Counted from the first letter of the stretch, positions 42,167 through 52,910 are shown. The stretch: DNA of 64,000 bases from Rugalucina vietnamica (GCA_964017185.1 OZ024876.1:34697278-34761277), one strand, 5' to 3'. Program-made: numbers and translations. Notes: generated from the letters alone by a model not told the origin.

Positions 42167-43400
42167 GAGAAGTACTTGTGGGTGTAGCTACAGAAGTGCT
42201 TACGGGTGCGGTCTGTCCCTGAACCTGACGACTTAATAACGACATATTTTGACCCTGCGTGATGGCAGATTTAGTTGACACAGACTCCTGGGGGGCAGAC
42301 GCACGATCGCGCTGATTCCTTGCAAATGCAAAGCAGCTTATCCTTGAATGGTTACCCTTATAGCAAAAACTACACATATGACTAAAATTGCACTGGCGCC
42401 TGTCGCAACCACGAGCACTGTTAAACTTGAAGCAAACTTTTCGATTACCAACAGACGAACCAGTGCGTACATTGTTGCGACTGGCACCACCGCTAGCCAA
42501 GGACATCAACGCTGCCTTGTTCCACAACTCAGTGTGCATCTGACCCCAAGGTAAATTCTGTGTTTGTCTATGCGACCTAAATGAACGATCATAAAAGTTA
42601 AATGCATGCGTCCCACATGAACGCTCTAAGTCACGAATTAGGTTAGTATAAGCCAAAAGTCCTGAAGCCTCACTTGGAAATTTCTGCAAATATACATCTA
42701 TGTAACAATGAAATGCAGTTAACCATTGCCCAATACTATGATCTGGACCTTGTAATTGTTTAGGCTGAACTTTGACTACCGTTGAGGGTCCCTGGTTGGA
42801 TATGTTAACCGCGAAATCTTGTTTGACTTCCCCGCGGCTCTGAATTTGATACAGCTGTGACATTTCGATATATTTTTTGTCCCAAATTTGCGATTTAATT
42901 TTGTCTGGTACCAGTGCACTTAGTGCTAAACCATACGAATGACACTGGGATAGAGGCATCGCATTTAATTCCGTACCCGGTAATAAAGTGTCCGTAAACT
43001 GCCCCGCAGCTAACTGGTTGCCACCATTGGATTCTTGCGCCAATTCCTGAGTCAAGTCACGCGTGCCAGGTAACGCCCCCTTATCATTCAGCTGATCCGC
43101 AGGAGCGACTCGAATGGGCTCCACCGCTGCCCCCAGATTTCGCCTTTGGTCCATAGACTGAAATACTAGACCCCTTTCAACCATTTTGTCCAGCATTATA
43201 TCGGCTAATTTATCAAGGGGCACAGCCTCAGTGACAGCCTCAGTTACATCCCCCTGCTGGTCATTCTTATCGGCAGCATTATCAGTGGGTTCTTGAGCCC
43301 TCTTGCCCCTTTTACTACGACGGGTAGCGACCTGATCCCCCAACGGCGCCTCAACATTTCGCTTCCTCTTAGGGGCCATATCTGAAGCTAAACAATACAA
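42138..43400 (-). CDS. Ngaro Gag-like protein
   Basis: This intact frame has 420 codons; Met8 (MAPKRKR) is an alternative start. The N-terminus is basic, a central stretch (about 215-300) resembles capsid-like helices, and the C-terminal part has two zinc modules. These are CCCH type (C323, C332, C337, H341) and knuckle type (C343, C346, H351, C356). Such fingers bind RNA in DIRS/Ngaro Gag proteins. The Ser/Thr/Gln-rich tail ends 29 nt into the RT gene. Confidence 0.85.
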   Translation of the reverse strand: MYCLASDMAPKRKRNVEAPLGDQVATRRSKRGKRAQEPTDNAADKNDQQGDVTEAVTEAVPLDKLADIMLDKMVERGLVFQSMDQRRNLGAAVEPIRVAPADQLNDKGALPGTRDLTQELAQESNGGNQLAAGQFTDTLLPGTELNAMPLSQCHSYGLALSALVPDKIKSQIWDKKYIEMSQLYQIQSRGEVKQDFAVNISNQGPSTVVKVQPKQLQGPDHSIGQWLTAFHCYIDVYLQKFPSEASGLLAYTNLIRDLERSCGTHAFNFYDRSFRSHRQTQNLPWGQMHTELWNKAALMSLASGGASRNNVRTGSSVGNRKVCFKFNSARGCDRRQCNFSHMCSFCYKGNHSRISCFAFARNQRDRASAPQESVSTKSAITQGQNMSLLSRQVQGQTAPVSTSVATPTSTSRGPTFRKSN

Positions 43401-44018
43401 TTACTTTATCGCCAAAGAAAAATTACAATTTACTTAAAATGTGTATCTCCCCTTATAATAGCATGTCTTATTGCTGTGCTATAAGTGCGTGTGTATGCTT
43501 AAGTCAAATTCTGACCTAGCTTTGTGGACGATAACTAAAACGAAATTACTGCATATTACAAGCGCCCCAAAACTAAAATATAAATAAACTACAACAAAGG
43601 TTTAATGAAATATGCATTAATCAAAGACCTGAGAGAACAGACTTGTACTGGCTTCCCCCAAGTCTTCGAATGAAATGAGATATCGAATTCTGTAGCTTGT
43701 TACCTATTACAATAACTTTGTACGCTGTCAAGATATTTGCACAGAATAAAACAGCTGTTTCCTTGTCACTGCTTAGATCAGTAAATATGCTATTATCAGA
43801 TTATCTGCCTTTTCACGTTTAAAAACCCACTTACTAACTAACCAAACGTCCATAAATCTGATTCATTTCAAAATTATCTAGTTTGAAACTTTGATAAATG
43901 ACAATAATTGAAGAGATACTTTGCATTAATGCGTAAATAATAAGATATTGTATTACTCCTGCCATAAATATTCTTTCTGTAATTTGCTTCTTAGCCGCAG
44001 GTAGTTAATACAGTGATA

Positions 44019-44263
44019 AGATCAAGAATAAAACCTCACATCACGTGAGCCTCAACAAGTGAGAGACAACGGCAAAAATAAGATCAAGAATAAAACCTCA
44101 CATCACGTGAGCCTCAACCAGTGAGAGAGAACGGCAAAAATATATTATAAGAGAATAACTGCTCTCATATTATAAGAGAATAACTGCTCTCATAACAGTG
44201 CACAGCTACGCCGTTGCAAATATCATGTGCAAAATGCACAGCTACGCCGTTGCAAATATCATG
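44019..44263. repeat. Tandem duplications in the Ngaro leader
   Basis: Three adjacent two-copy repeats: AAGATCAAGAATAAAACCTC type (about 60 bp), ATTATAAGAGAATAACTGCT type (about 25 bp), and GCACAGCTACGCCGTTGCAA type (about 33 bp). Confidence 0.85.
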
Positions 44264-44497
44264 TACATTTTATCTAAATAAAAAGAGGGGCTCGTAATGC
44301 TATTCAAGCAAAACTGTAGCCCAGTACACATAAATAAAATCTGTAGACAGTACCTGATGCAAGCATTAAAATCCGCCACATAACAGACCAAATACACTAA
44401 ACATTGCGCCATAAGATCACGCATTAAGAGATTAATTGAAAATGTGAACAGAATGTCGGGTAATGGATCTGCAGCTGTGTTAATTATTAATTATTTT

Positions 44498-44499
<2 letters not shown>

Positions 44500-44545
<46 letters not shown>
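44500..44545. repeat. Poly(T) tract inside the Ngaro element
   Basis: Run of about 45 T between the SGNH ORF and the gag gene. Confidence 0.9.
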
Positions 44546-44548
<3 letters not shown>

Positions 44549-44660
44549 CATGTGGCGAATCAAAACACCAGCCTATGTACGCCTACGATAATGTAAATAA
44601 CCACAAATAATTTCAAATAACATAATATGACCACTTCAGATATCTATACTATGAACAAAT

Positions 44661-45289
44661 TCACCATCTGGAAACCCGAATTATAGCATCTCTAATCGAC
44701 CTCAAATATTTACGGTTGCCCTCTTCATTGAGGTGTACCCCCGGAAAACGCCCCGTATGATCAAGTACAGGGATAGAGGGATTCCAAAACCCCCTGTGGT
44801 GCCAGAAATATATATTCGGAAATCTACCACAAGCCGGGCAATTTCGTCATTAGCTTTTACTACATGAGCATTAAATTCATCATATGGGAGTACATCCCTA
44901 AACAGAATTTGGCCTATAATGATTCTACCAACATCAAAACCTTCCCGCAGATATTCAGCGTATGAGCATAGGTCCCTTGCAAATTTTATAGGATCATAAG
45001 ATGCATTAGCCAAGTCATTGGTTCCTATATCTAGGAAAACTATGCTGGCCCCACGGACAACCCGCTCTTCCCGCCTCAATCGCTTGCGCTTCTCAAAACT
45101 CAACCCACTCAGGCCTTTAATACGTACATTATATTGACTGATATCAAGCCCCAGATTATTCCTAGATACATCTTTATCAATATAACTCTCAAGATGATTT
45201 ATAAAAGAGTGACCAAATAAGACTATGTCACGCATTATGCTACAGAAAATATAAACAATACTTACCTGTTTCAAGAATCTTAACCACAA
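44661..45289 (-). pseudogene. Ngaro SGNH/GDSL-like hydrolase ORF, frameshifted
   Basis: The open frame from 45289 (or the inner Met at 45235) runs 195 codons to 44702. It has the SGNH block I serine in VLFGHSF, a block II glycine in GLSG, and block III IGTND. It then leaves the expected frame near 44825. The conserved block V histidine (HLNEEG) lies in another frame at about 44735 and runs to a stop at 44661-44663. So one small indel separates the catalytic histidine from the rest. SGNH hydrolases are esterases found in some Ngaro and other retroelements. Here the ORF stands alone, upstream of gag. Confidence 0.7.
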
Positions 45290-45340
45290 TCCTTACTATT
45301 TGATAAAATACACTAGTCTAGACAAAACGTATTATAAAAT

Positions 45341-45518
45341 TAATTGATTTGAAAAACTTTGTATTATAGAACGTCCTAGCAAGCGGGTATCTAAAATACT
45401 ACTGACGATCGAAATCAATACTGCAGTTGATATAATTGCTTACTACGTCAGCAAATATATTAGTAGCCAATCATAATTTAAGGAGCATTACAAAAACGCT
45501 TATCTTCAATAAGCACCC
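45341..45518 (-). repeat. Ngaro split direct repeat A1
   Basis: The 5' end of the retrotransposon in element orientation. Matches 38093-38270. It ends in the terminal CCC at 45516-45518. Confidence 0.9.
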
Positions 45519-45760
45519 TTGACGTCGTGGAAGCGTAGCTAATGCGGCTTGGGGATTCCTAAAGCGCCGTAGAAGCGCTGTAGTAGCGCGACAAGAACGT
45601 CGCTAGCGTAGCGAGAACGTAGTCGAAGCGTACTAGAAACGTACTAAAAGCGTGGGAATCCTTTTTTTTTTTTACACATGACGGCGCTTCCACGGCGTTT
45701 CACAAGTTTTTTAAGAACGCCATGAACGTAGTGGAAACGCCGTCCAGTGGAATGGGGGTA

Positions 45761-45763
45761 TTA
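45761..45763. other. Target-site duplication, right (TTA)
   Basis: TTA directly after GGGGGTA. Pairs with 36782-36784. Confidence 0.7.
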
Positions 45764-46271
45764 AGAATAAGAATCTTTGTACAAATATGTGCTAGCAGTA
45801 CCTTAGACAAAGACAAACGACCTACATGGGTTTTTCAAGCACCGGGGAATTGATGCTTTCATTTTAGTCATCATACTCATGTCGGGACGGAGTTACCGCG
45901 TCCTGGGTATTAATCAGGGCACAGAACTACACTCATCTATTGTAGAACATTAGATTTACATCACGTTTATGCCCTTAAATGGCTAGAGCGGTGCCCTCCT
46001 ATAACTGACTTTTTTTTTTTTTTTTTTTTTTTTTCGGATCTGCCGAGTTTGTAAAAATAGTTCACCTACTTTTCTCCCCCGAATGATAATATCCGTATCT
46101 GAGATTCGTATTTTATTCATATCAAAATACATACTGCATGTACATGTGGGTCACATAACGTACGTTTTTAAAATAAGATACGGGAGCATTGACCTCATGT
46201 CTCATCATGAAAAAGTTTCTCTATTATGCATGATTATGGTTTAATATCGACGAGGGTATACAGATAATACA
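45764..46271. other. Intergenic, no recognised feature
   Basis: Unique sequence with a T-run at about 46009-46034. Before the transposon inserted, this would have been the upstream region of the methyltransferase gene. Confidence 0.45.
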
Positions 46272-46770
46272 ACAGGAAAACATTTCCGCGTATAATATAC
46301 CATGACCCTTTATACCCCAAAACTGGGGTATGCAGGGGCATACCTATTTTATTTTCTCCACATTACGAAAACATGCCCCTGCAATATACAGAGATTTTTA
46401 AAGTTGTTGAAAATGAATTTTTTAGTAGACTTTTTTTTTAATTTTTGCTCAAAACATAGATTGTTGGTACACGAAAGAACCGCCTCGCCGAGGCGGTTCT
46501 AACGAGTACCCACAACCTATTTTTTGGAGCAAAAATAAGAAAAAATAGGTATACCCCTGCAAACCCCATCTTTTCTATATATAAAAGTGGGGTTCAATGG
46601 GAGTATACTCTGTACGGACATGTTTTCCTGATAAAAACATAGATTGAGGCGAGGCGGTTCTAACGTGTACCCACAATCTTAGTTTGGAGAAAAATATAAA
46701 AACAAATTCTATTGAAAATTTTCAATTTTTACAACATATGAAAAATCAGTATGGCCGTGTTTTTGTATAG
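46272..46770. repeat. Three adjoining hairpin element family M2 pieces
   Basis: A left fragment of a - copy at 46272-46362, a full + copy at 46363-46633 (palindrome GAACCGCCTCGCC and GAGGCGGTTCTAAC), and a - fragment at 46634-46770. This looks like insertion of one copy into another. Confidence 0.7.
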
Positions 46771-46985
46771 GAGACCGCCCTTTGCGCTTATCGAAGACAT
46801 GTGCCACATACATTTCTTGCACACCAGACAGAAATTGCCACACTTTTTGCCTGGGTGATAAAATTGCATCTCACCCAGGTGTTCTCATCCAGGCTAAGTG
46901 CACCAAAAAAATTACGCAAAACCTTGAAATAAACCAGATTTTGGGGGTTGTTGTGCAAGAAAAAGAATCTAATATGGTGTTCTTT

Positions 46986-47094
46986 TCTAGATGGAAGTTT
47001 CCAACCCTCGGGATGACCGTGCTGAGCGGAACCTCGGCGGAGCCTCGGTTCCGCTCAGCACGGTCATCCCTTGGGTTGGAAACTTCCATCTAGA
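46986..47094. repeat. Long perfect hairpin, family M3, copy 1
   Basis: Arms of about 47 bases, CTAGATGGAAGTTTCCAACC with GGTTGGAAACTTCCATCTAG, then ACCGTGCTGAGCGGAAC with GTTCCGCTCAGCACGGT. The loop reads CTCGGCGGAGCCTCG. One or two mismatches. The loop and the CCAACCCTCGGG block are shared with the hairpins at 59751 and 60590. Confidence 0.9.
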
Positions 47095-47368
47095 ACAGAA
47101 CCCCATATAAGATTCTTATAGTATGACCGGGAGTTACTGCTGGCAGCAAATAGTGAAAATGCACTTTACCAAAGATTACATTTCATTAATTTTGTAATTC
47201 ATAAGATTACAGTCTACTTGACTTGTTAAGATTTCCAAAATTTAACCACCCAGCCCTCTTTCACTCTGACTTTCAAAGTAAATAACCCCTTTACGATGTG
47301 ATATTCAGAATATCCATCTTGATGGTGACAGTACCCGTGACAATACTTCACCAGGAGGGTGCCACAGG

Positions 47369-47533
47369 AGGCTGGTTGGTTGATTGGGGTTTAACGTCCC
47401 ACCAACAGCTAAGGTCATATGGAGACGGGATTTCTGTTTATAGTCCCATCCGACGGACTGGAGAAGCCCGGGATCGAACCTGCGACCCCTGGTTTACAAG
47501 GCGAGTGACATAACCAATGCACCAAGGAGGCTT
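47369..47533 (-). repeat. tRNA-derived SINE
   Basis: On - it reads GGTGCATTGGTTATG (A-box region), CAGGTTCGATCCCG (B box), and the tail GGGACGTTAAACCCCAATC. Related to 52061-52219. Confidence 0.75.
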
Positions 47534-47667
47534 CTAAAATAGGACAACAGTCCCTGTCTCTCATTGGACACAATATGTTTTCGCCCATCAAATATACCAG
47601 ATGAAGCAGAAACTTTATATTGGTGTTTAGGCCATATACGAATGCTGCTGGGAAAATAATGACAATT

Positions 47668-47901
47668 GAGCCGCCTCATGAGAAAACCAATAATCTGCAT
47701 ATGTGAAACCAAATGCGCAGATCAGCTTCGCAGTAACTGCGAAACTGATCAGCGCCTTTGTTTTCGCTACACGGAAAGTACACTTCCTCTTCTTCTTAAA
47801 TCCGAAATTTGAAGCTTGTAGTCTGCTTCTTTGACTGTACAGCCTGATTTGTGTCGGACCTGTTCGGAAACCACATTGTTGGCTTTCTCATGAGACGGCT
47901 C
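47668..47901 (+). repeat. GAGCC MITE (family M1), full copy
   Basis: GAGCCGCCTCATGAGAAAACC to TTTCTCATGAGACGGCTCA. Stem CAGCTTCGCAG/CTGCGAAACTG with one mismatch. Confidence 0.85.
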
Positions 47902-48680
47902 AAATAAGCAGACTGGGGGTTCGTTTTCCAAGAAAATACAGTGCAGGTGCACCAACATTCAAATGTTGGACATGCAAGCTTACTTTAGCAGTCGTTATAG
48001 TACGTACCAACTAGGAAGAATTTTCATTCGGTATTTCGACAGTAATGATGAAACCCTATTCGCAATGTGCGCTAAATAAAGTGAATATGACATGTATGCA
48101 ATAGCTGTATGTAAATCCATAAATGTGCATTATGTGTCCATGTGTCACTTATTTTCTCCTTCCAGACGTACTTTCTTGCATCGAAGAAAGTTGTTATAAA
48201 TATGACATGTACCTTTTGCGACAATAACACTAAACATCGGGGGAGGATGGGGAGCTCAGTCATCTAGTGTGGGCACCAGTTTCTCTCAGTGAGCAAAACA
48301 CATTCACTTGCCATAGACATGTAGTACTGGGTCCAGAATTCTTAAAGGGAAGGCCGTATTTAGTTTTTTCATATAATCTCTCTTATGAAAAGTATGCCTT
48401 ACACATGATAGTCTTAGTACTGTTCTATGACTAGTCTTGGTCATACAACTGCTAAACGACTATACTGGTTGGTGTGGTAAAACTTATTTGTTCTACGTAA
48501 ACAATTGTTCTCGTAAAAATGAATATTTTTCATAGTCATGCCCAAAAGGGGAATTTGAGTAAAACTGATGTTTGTTTACAAACTATGTGAACACCTTTGC
48601 TGAAAAGCATTTATCCCTATAAAATAAAGCGACAAGTGTGTGGTGATCTTTGATCTCACGTATAGAAAACACATAAAGGA
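47902..48680. other. Intergenic, no recognised feature
   Basis: Unique AT-rich sequence without a supportable ORF or repeat. Confidence 0.4.
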
Positions 48681-48905
48681 GCCACCGCATAAGAAAAACA
48701 ACAATTTGCATATGCGATAACAAAGGCGCAGATCAGCTGTGCAGTAAATGCACAGCTGATCAGCGTCTTTGTTTTCGCTACACAGTTACATGTAGTACTA
48801 TCCCTCTTCTTCTTAAAGCTTCTAGTCCTCATCTGTGACTGTACAGGCCGGTTTGTGTTGAACCTGGTCGGAACCCAAATTGTTGGTTTTCTCACGCATA
48901 GGCTC
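48681..48905 (+). repeat. GAGCC MITE (family M1), TGTG stem
   Basis: GAGCCACCGCATAAGAAAAAC to TTTTCTCACGCATAGGCTC. Stem CAGCTGTGCAG/TGCACAGCTG, with CATATGCG-type inner termini. Confidence 0.8.
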
Positions 48906-49176
48906 AAATCTAATTTCAACAAATACATACAACATCTCCGTGATGATGATGGTACACAATGAATACAGCCAATCATGGTACTATTGCTTACTGACACGGT
49001 CTTTTCCCATTTCGAAAGTTCTCATAACATAAAAGCATTCAAAAAAAGTTTTAGCATTCAGTGCGGCAAGTTTTAGAGACGGCATGAATTGTGAGAATAT
49101 CGTTCTAGTGACATCGTGTTTTCTGGCAGTTCTTGGTAATTAAACTTATCTTTACTTAATTCTGTGAAAACAGATC

Positions 49177-50020
49177 CAGGTCCCGAGGTTGTAAAACCTT
49201 TTCCAATCCAGCTGAGCATGATTTTTAAACAGTTCATAAATGCTTAACAAGTCAAAATTAATTGATATTATCGGTAGAGATGCCGCAAACTAGTAATTTA
49301 TCTTGCTTATGAATGTTAAAGTGCCGACAATTTATGAGCAGGATAAATTTCAATCTCAGCTGAGCTGAGTACGGAAAAAAGTCTTATAACCTCGGGACCT
49401 GTCCCTGAGGTTATAAAACTTTTTTTCATGCTCAGCTCAGCTGAGACTAAAAGTTAACCTGCTCATAAATGTTAAAATGCCAACAACTGTTGGCATTTTA
49501 GCATTTATAAGCAGGATAAATTACAGGCTTTGGACTTCTAAGCCTTTAATTTCAATGCATTTGGACTATTTCAGTATTTATGAGGAATTGAAATTTCAAG
49601 CTCAGCTGAGTTGAGCATAAAAAAAAGTTTTATAACCTCGGGACCTGGTTTAATAATTTTGCGTTCACATATGACACACTTTAAACCGCATTAATTTTGA
49701 CTGATACGGAATTTGCGTTTAAAATGATATCATCAAATTGAATATAACTTTCCCATGCAGTTCTTTTGTATCCTGGCCCCGAGGTTATAAAACTTTTTTC
49801 ATGCTCAACTCAGCCGAGCTTGAAATTTCAAATCCTCATTAATACAGAAATAACCTAAATATATTGCAACTGAAGGTTAAGAACTCCAAAGCCTGTAATT
49901 TATCCTGCTAATAAATGTTAAAATGCCAACAAAAGTTGGCATTTTAACATTTATGAGCAGGATAAATTTTTGTCTCAGCTGAGTTGAGCATGAAAAAAAG
50001 TTTTATAACCTCTGGACCTG
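49177..50020. mobile_element. Multi-palindrome element (CAGGTCCCGAGGTT ends)
   Basis: CAGGTCCCGAGGTTGTAAAAC at the left and GTTTTATAACCTCTGGACC at the right are inverted. Inside are TATAACCTCGGGACC and CTCAGCTGAG blocks in both orientations, plus two hairpins, AAATGCCAACAACTGTTGGC (about 49480) and AAATGCCAACAAAAGTTGGC (about 49925). It ends 12 bases before a splice acceptor. Confidence 0.65.
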
Positions 50021-50032
50021 GTTTTATTTCAG

Positions 50033-50084
50033 AGGCCGCTCCAACAACAAAAAAGCCGAGCAATAGCGGAGGAGAAGATGACAG
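50033..50084 (+). CDS. Single-pass membrane protein, exon upstream of the TM exon
   Basis: A 52-nt exon after acceptor GGTTTTATTTCAG, with donor CAG|GTAAAC. It encodes AAPTTKKPSNSGGEDD, a Thr/Ser/Lys-rich, low-complexity stretch typical of an extracellular stalk. It ends with two bases of a Ser codon that the next exon completes with T. Short but phase-consistent. Earlier exons (signal peptide, ectodomain) are not visible in the window. Confidence 0.55.
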
Positions 50085-50732
50085 GTAAACACTATGAATA
50101 AATTTCACTCTTTTCTCTTTGCGTGACGGATTAAAACTTACTTTTCTGGAAAATAGATTAAAATAGACAAAAAATTGGATAATGTATAATCCAATTTTGT
50201 AAACATGTCATGTTTTTGTACTTTTAAATATCGACTAATCCTCGAAAACGGGCGAGCAGGTGAGCTGACGAAATTAGACGCATAGTACCGGGGATTTTCG
50301 GGAAGTCCATTATAAGTAAGTAAAGACTTTACGTAAAGAGGGTATCTACATTTAGCATATATCCATGTACACATAAAAATGAGAATATGTGCAATAGCTA
50401 ATCTTCCATGAGGCCCTCGTGAGGTAAACATGCGTATTAGATTATGTGCGTTTTCTACATTGATTCCCAGTTAAACACTAACCGTGTGGCTACGAGTCCG
50501 TCGTGCATTACAACATATTGTACAGGTATGAGGATGGGGGCTGAGGTTCGAAACCAATATGCATTTATTTATTTTTTATCTTCTGAATTTTATTTGTATT
50601 CTTTCACAAAAGTATAACTTCGATTTTAATATATAATTTATACATAACTAGTAAGCAATAGTTAATTGAAATATTCAGTTTCTGTATTAACAAGGATGAT
50701 TTGTGCATACATGTATATATGTACGTGGCACT
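50085..50732. other. Intron, no recognised element
   Basis: AT-rich intron sequence of the membrane-protein gene. Confidence 0.4.
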
Positions 50733-51002
50733 TGTATAATGGACCAGTCATTCGTATCCCCGGTATAGCGGGGGCAAAGTGGGACTGAAGTGCCGGGATT
50801 GAACATTAGACAAAACCCGGCAGTACCGGAGATTTGCCTTAGTATTGTCAGCCTTAAGGGGTCCGTGGCTATTAGCAGAGACTTCTTGATCACAAATACT
50901 GACCCGCAGTACCGGGATTTTAGCGGGGTTTTAAAATGGAAAAGTTAAAAGCGTCGCTATTTCCCGGTCCCTTAGGGGCCGTGGATATAAATGACTGGTG
51001 CA
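50733..51002. mobile_element. Non-autonomous element with GACCAGTCATTCGTATCC ends, copy 2
   Basis: TGGACCAGTCATTCGTATCC at the left, GGATATAAATGACTGGTGCA at the right, and a CG-rich interior with CCGGGATT blocks. Related to 30621-31076 but shorter. Flanking TAA/TTA are not identical. Confidence 0.65.
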
Positions 51003-51205
51003 TTACATGTACATGTACATGTACGTTTTACATGTGTAATTTATTTTAGTAAAACGCTCATTTTGCTTTCCAAATCGATCTATCTAGTATCCAATGTTAT
51101 TCACATCATTCTGCGAAGTGGAACACAGGGCGACAGAACATGTAAACATACCAGCAAAGAATATATACGAGTATTGTAGGAAAGAAGAGAAAAAGCGGCA
51201 TGTCC

Positions 51206-51595
51206 ATATCCTTGAAGACTGAGTGGCTAACGCGGACACTGCTCATGACAGGGGTCAACAGGCGTAGAATCTGGAGAGTTTTACATAAAATATTATAAAA
51301 TAAATACAGGCAATAGTGTACTAATAAGAGGAAAAAAATCTAAAAAAAAAAAAAAAAAAAGTAAAAAATGGGATTCGAACGCCTACCAAAATATAATCGA
51401 TACGACTATGACTGCAGCGTTAACTTATTATGGATTCTAAATATATTTAGCATAAAAGGGAGAACTCTTAATACTCCGGAAAAAGGCGTACACTTTCCGG
51501 ATTGCTATATTTATAACATGTTTACCTATTTCGACGCTGTAAATGGAATGTGCGACCTATTGACATGACAATCAACAGTGCGCGGATTATACAGT
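51206..51595. other. Intron with tRNA-like scraps
   Basis: GAGTGGCTAACGCGG (51220-51235) resembles a Pol III A box. GGGATTCGAACGCC (51369-51382) resembles an inverted B box. Neither can be folded into a tRNA, and both are probably SINE remnants. A-run at 51342-51360. Confidence 0.35.
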
Positions 51596-51603
51596 ATATA
51601 GGT
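51596..51603. other. 8-bp target-site duplication, left
   Basis: ATATAGGT, repeated at 52911-52918. Confidence 0.8.
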
Positions 51604-52910
51604 CCCGGGGGGGGGGGGGGGCACTCCCTGGTAAGCAGTGTACCGATGCGTGATCAAAAAAACAATGAGAAAGGGTACTTTTTTTCAAGAAGGGCAGTGC
51701 GCAGCGCTGACATCATTTAGGGTAGGCAAAATGTCGTTTTTGTGGAAAAAGGGTATGTTTTTTACAATTCTGCTAAAACGCTGTGAAAAGGGGTGGACCG
51801 AGGCGTCCTTGGCCGATATGTTTTGGGCCGAAATGACTAAAATGTCTAAAACCTAAGGGATAAGATATGATTTTCCCTTTCTGTTCAACAATGTGTGTTG
51901 CTTCAATAGAAATTATTGTTTCTGCTAATGAGTAGTTCATACAAATAAAAATGGTTTGATTTAAATCTTGTCTTTTGTACCCTGCTCTCCATAATGCTTG
52001 CTATATGTAAGTGCTTGGTATTTATCTACTATATCAAGATTTATTTCAAGTATGTATAGAAGCCTAGTGGTGTAGTGGGAAAGCTGCTTGCCTTGTAAAC
52101 CAGGGGTCAATTCCAGGCTTCTCCAGTTTTTCGTACAAGACTTAAACTAATTTCCTATCGCCATATTACCTTAGCTGTTTAGTGGGACAAATCACAAAAT
52201 TAACCAACCAACCAACCATTATTTCATATATATTTGTGTCAATTTTCTGTGTACATTTGAACAAATTCAGATGCTGAGGGCAAAGCTTGAAAGCCCTGAA
52301 ACAATTTAAACCCCCAATACTTTATTACTGACAGTTCCAAGGCGATACTTCCTCTGTGGTTAGTCTGTTTCTCGTTTCAGTGATGACAATTTCTTTTGTA
52401 TGTGCATTTTAAGGTTTACCATCTTTTCTTATTGTACCTGTATGTTGCCTATTTGTAACTTTAGCTATTTCATGTGTTGATTGCATGACCAAATGTTTGT
52501 TTATGATCATATCAGTTCCACATTTTTAAGCATTTTAACCCAACAGAGCCAAAGTCTCAAAGGTGATCTTATAGGATAGGCAGGTACCTGGCATCCATCT
52601 TCCGTTACTGTAGTCTGTCTATATTTTAAAATTACTTCTCTGAAGCCATCAGGCAGATTGTTTGCATATTACACATATAGCATCTTCACGTGGTTATAAA
52701 AGAATTATTGCATTCCAGTGTTTTAGTTGACTACAGTGGAAAGGGGTACTTTTTGATGGGACACAGTGGAAAGGGTCACATTTTAAAGCAAACACAGTGA
52801 AAAGGGGGGTCAAATTTTAAATGTCGATCACACTGTTTAGGGTATGTTCAACAATCCTTTGATCACGCATCGGTACACTGCTTACCAGGGAGTGCCCCCC
52901 ACCCCCCGGG
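51604..52910. mobile_element. hAT-like non-autonomous transposon
   Basis: A 1,307-bp element between exact 8-bp duplications ATATAGGT, the size made by hAT transposases. The ends begin CCCGGGGG and end CCCCCCGGG. GCACTCCCTGGTAAGCAGTG and TACCGATGCGTGATC pair with GATCACGCATCGGTA and CACTGCTTACCAGGGAGTGC. Subterminal AAAGGGGT-type motifs occur at both ends. It carries a SINE at 52061. No transposase. Confidence 0.8.
52061..52219 (+). repeat. tRNA-derived SINE inside the hAT-like element
   Basis: AGCCTAGTGGTGTAGTGGGA (A-box region), AGGGGTCAATTCCAGG (decayed B box), and the tail AATTAACCAACCAACCAACC. Related to the SINE at 47369. Confidence 0.65.

Larger units (their letters stand above)
37790..45518 (-). 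mobile_element. Ngaro-type tyrosine-recombinase retrotransposon, near-complete
   Basis: In element orientation (- strand) the order is A1 (45518-45341), SGNH ORF, gag, RT/RNase H, YR, B1 (38503-38268), A2 (38270-38093), B2 (38026-37790). This is the split-direct-repeat plan of Ngaro elements (DIRS order). A1 and A2 look identical over 178 bp. B1 and B2 differ by one indel over about 237 bp. Both termini and the A2/B1 overlap share CCC, the likely crossover core of the recombinase. There is no target duplication, as expected for YR integration. The near-identity of the repeats suggests recent insertion. Confidence 0.88.
36785..45760. mobile_element. DNA transposon (PIF/Harbinger-like ends) split by a retrotransposon
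   Basis: Inverted ends: TACCCCCATTCCACTGG plus GCGGCGTTTC at the left, CCAGTGGAATGGGGGTA at the right. They are flanked by a 3-bp duplication TTA, the size and sequence used by PIF/Harbinger elements. Without the 7.7-kb Ngaro insertion the element is about 1.25 kb. Both subterminal regions are packed with CGTAG/CTACG motifs. No transposase remains; a TATA box and a 61-codon frame may be the relic of its first gene. The superfamily call rests on TSD and end structure only. Confidence 0.65.

Noticed and set aside
46782-47093. 103-codon frame
   Set aside because: Half of it is the M3 hairpin at 46986-47094. No domain and no splice partners.
51206-51430. Possible tRNA gene from A-box and B-box-like words
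   Set aside because: The two words are on opposite strands and neither folds into a cloverleaf with a paired acceptor stem.
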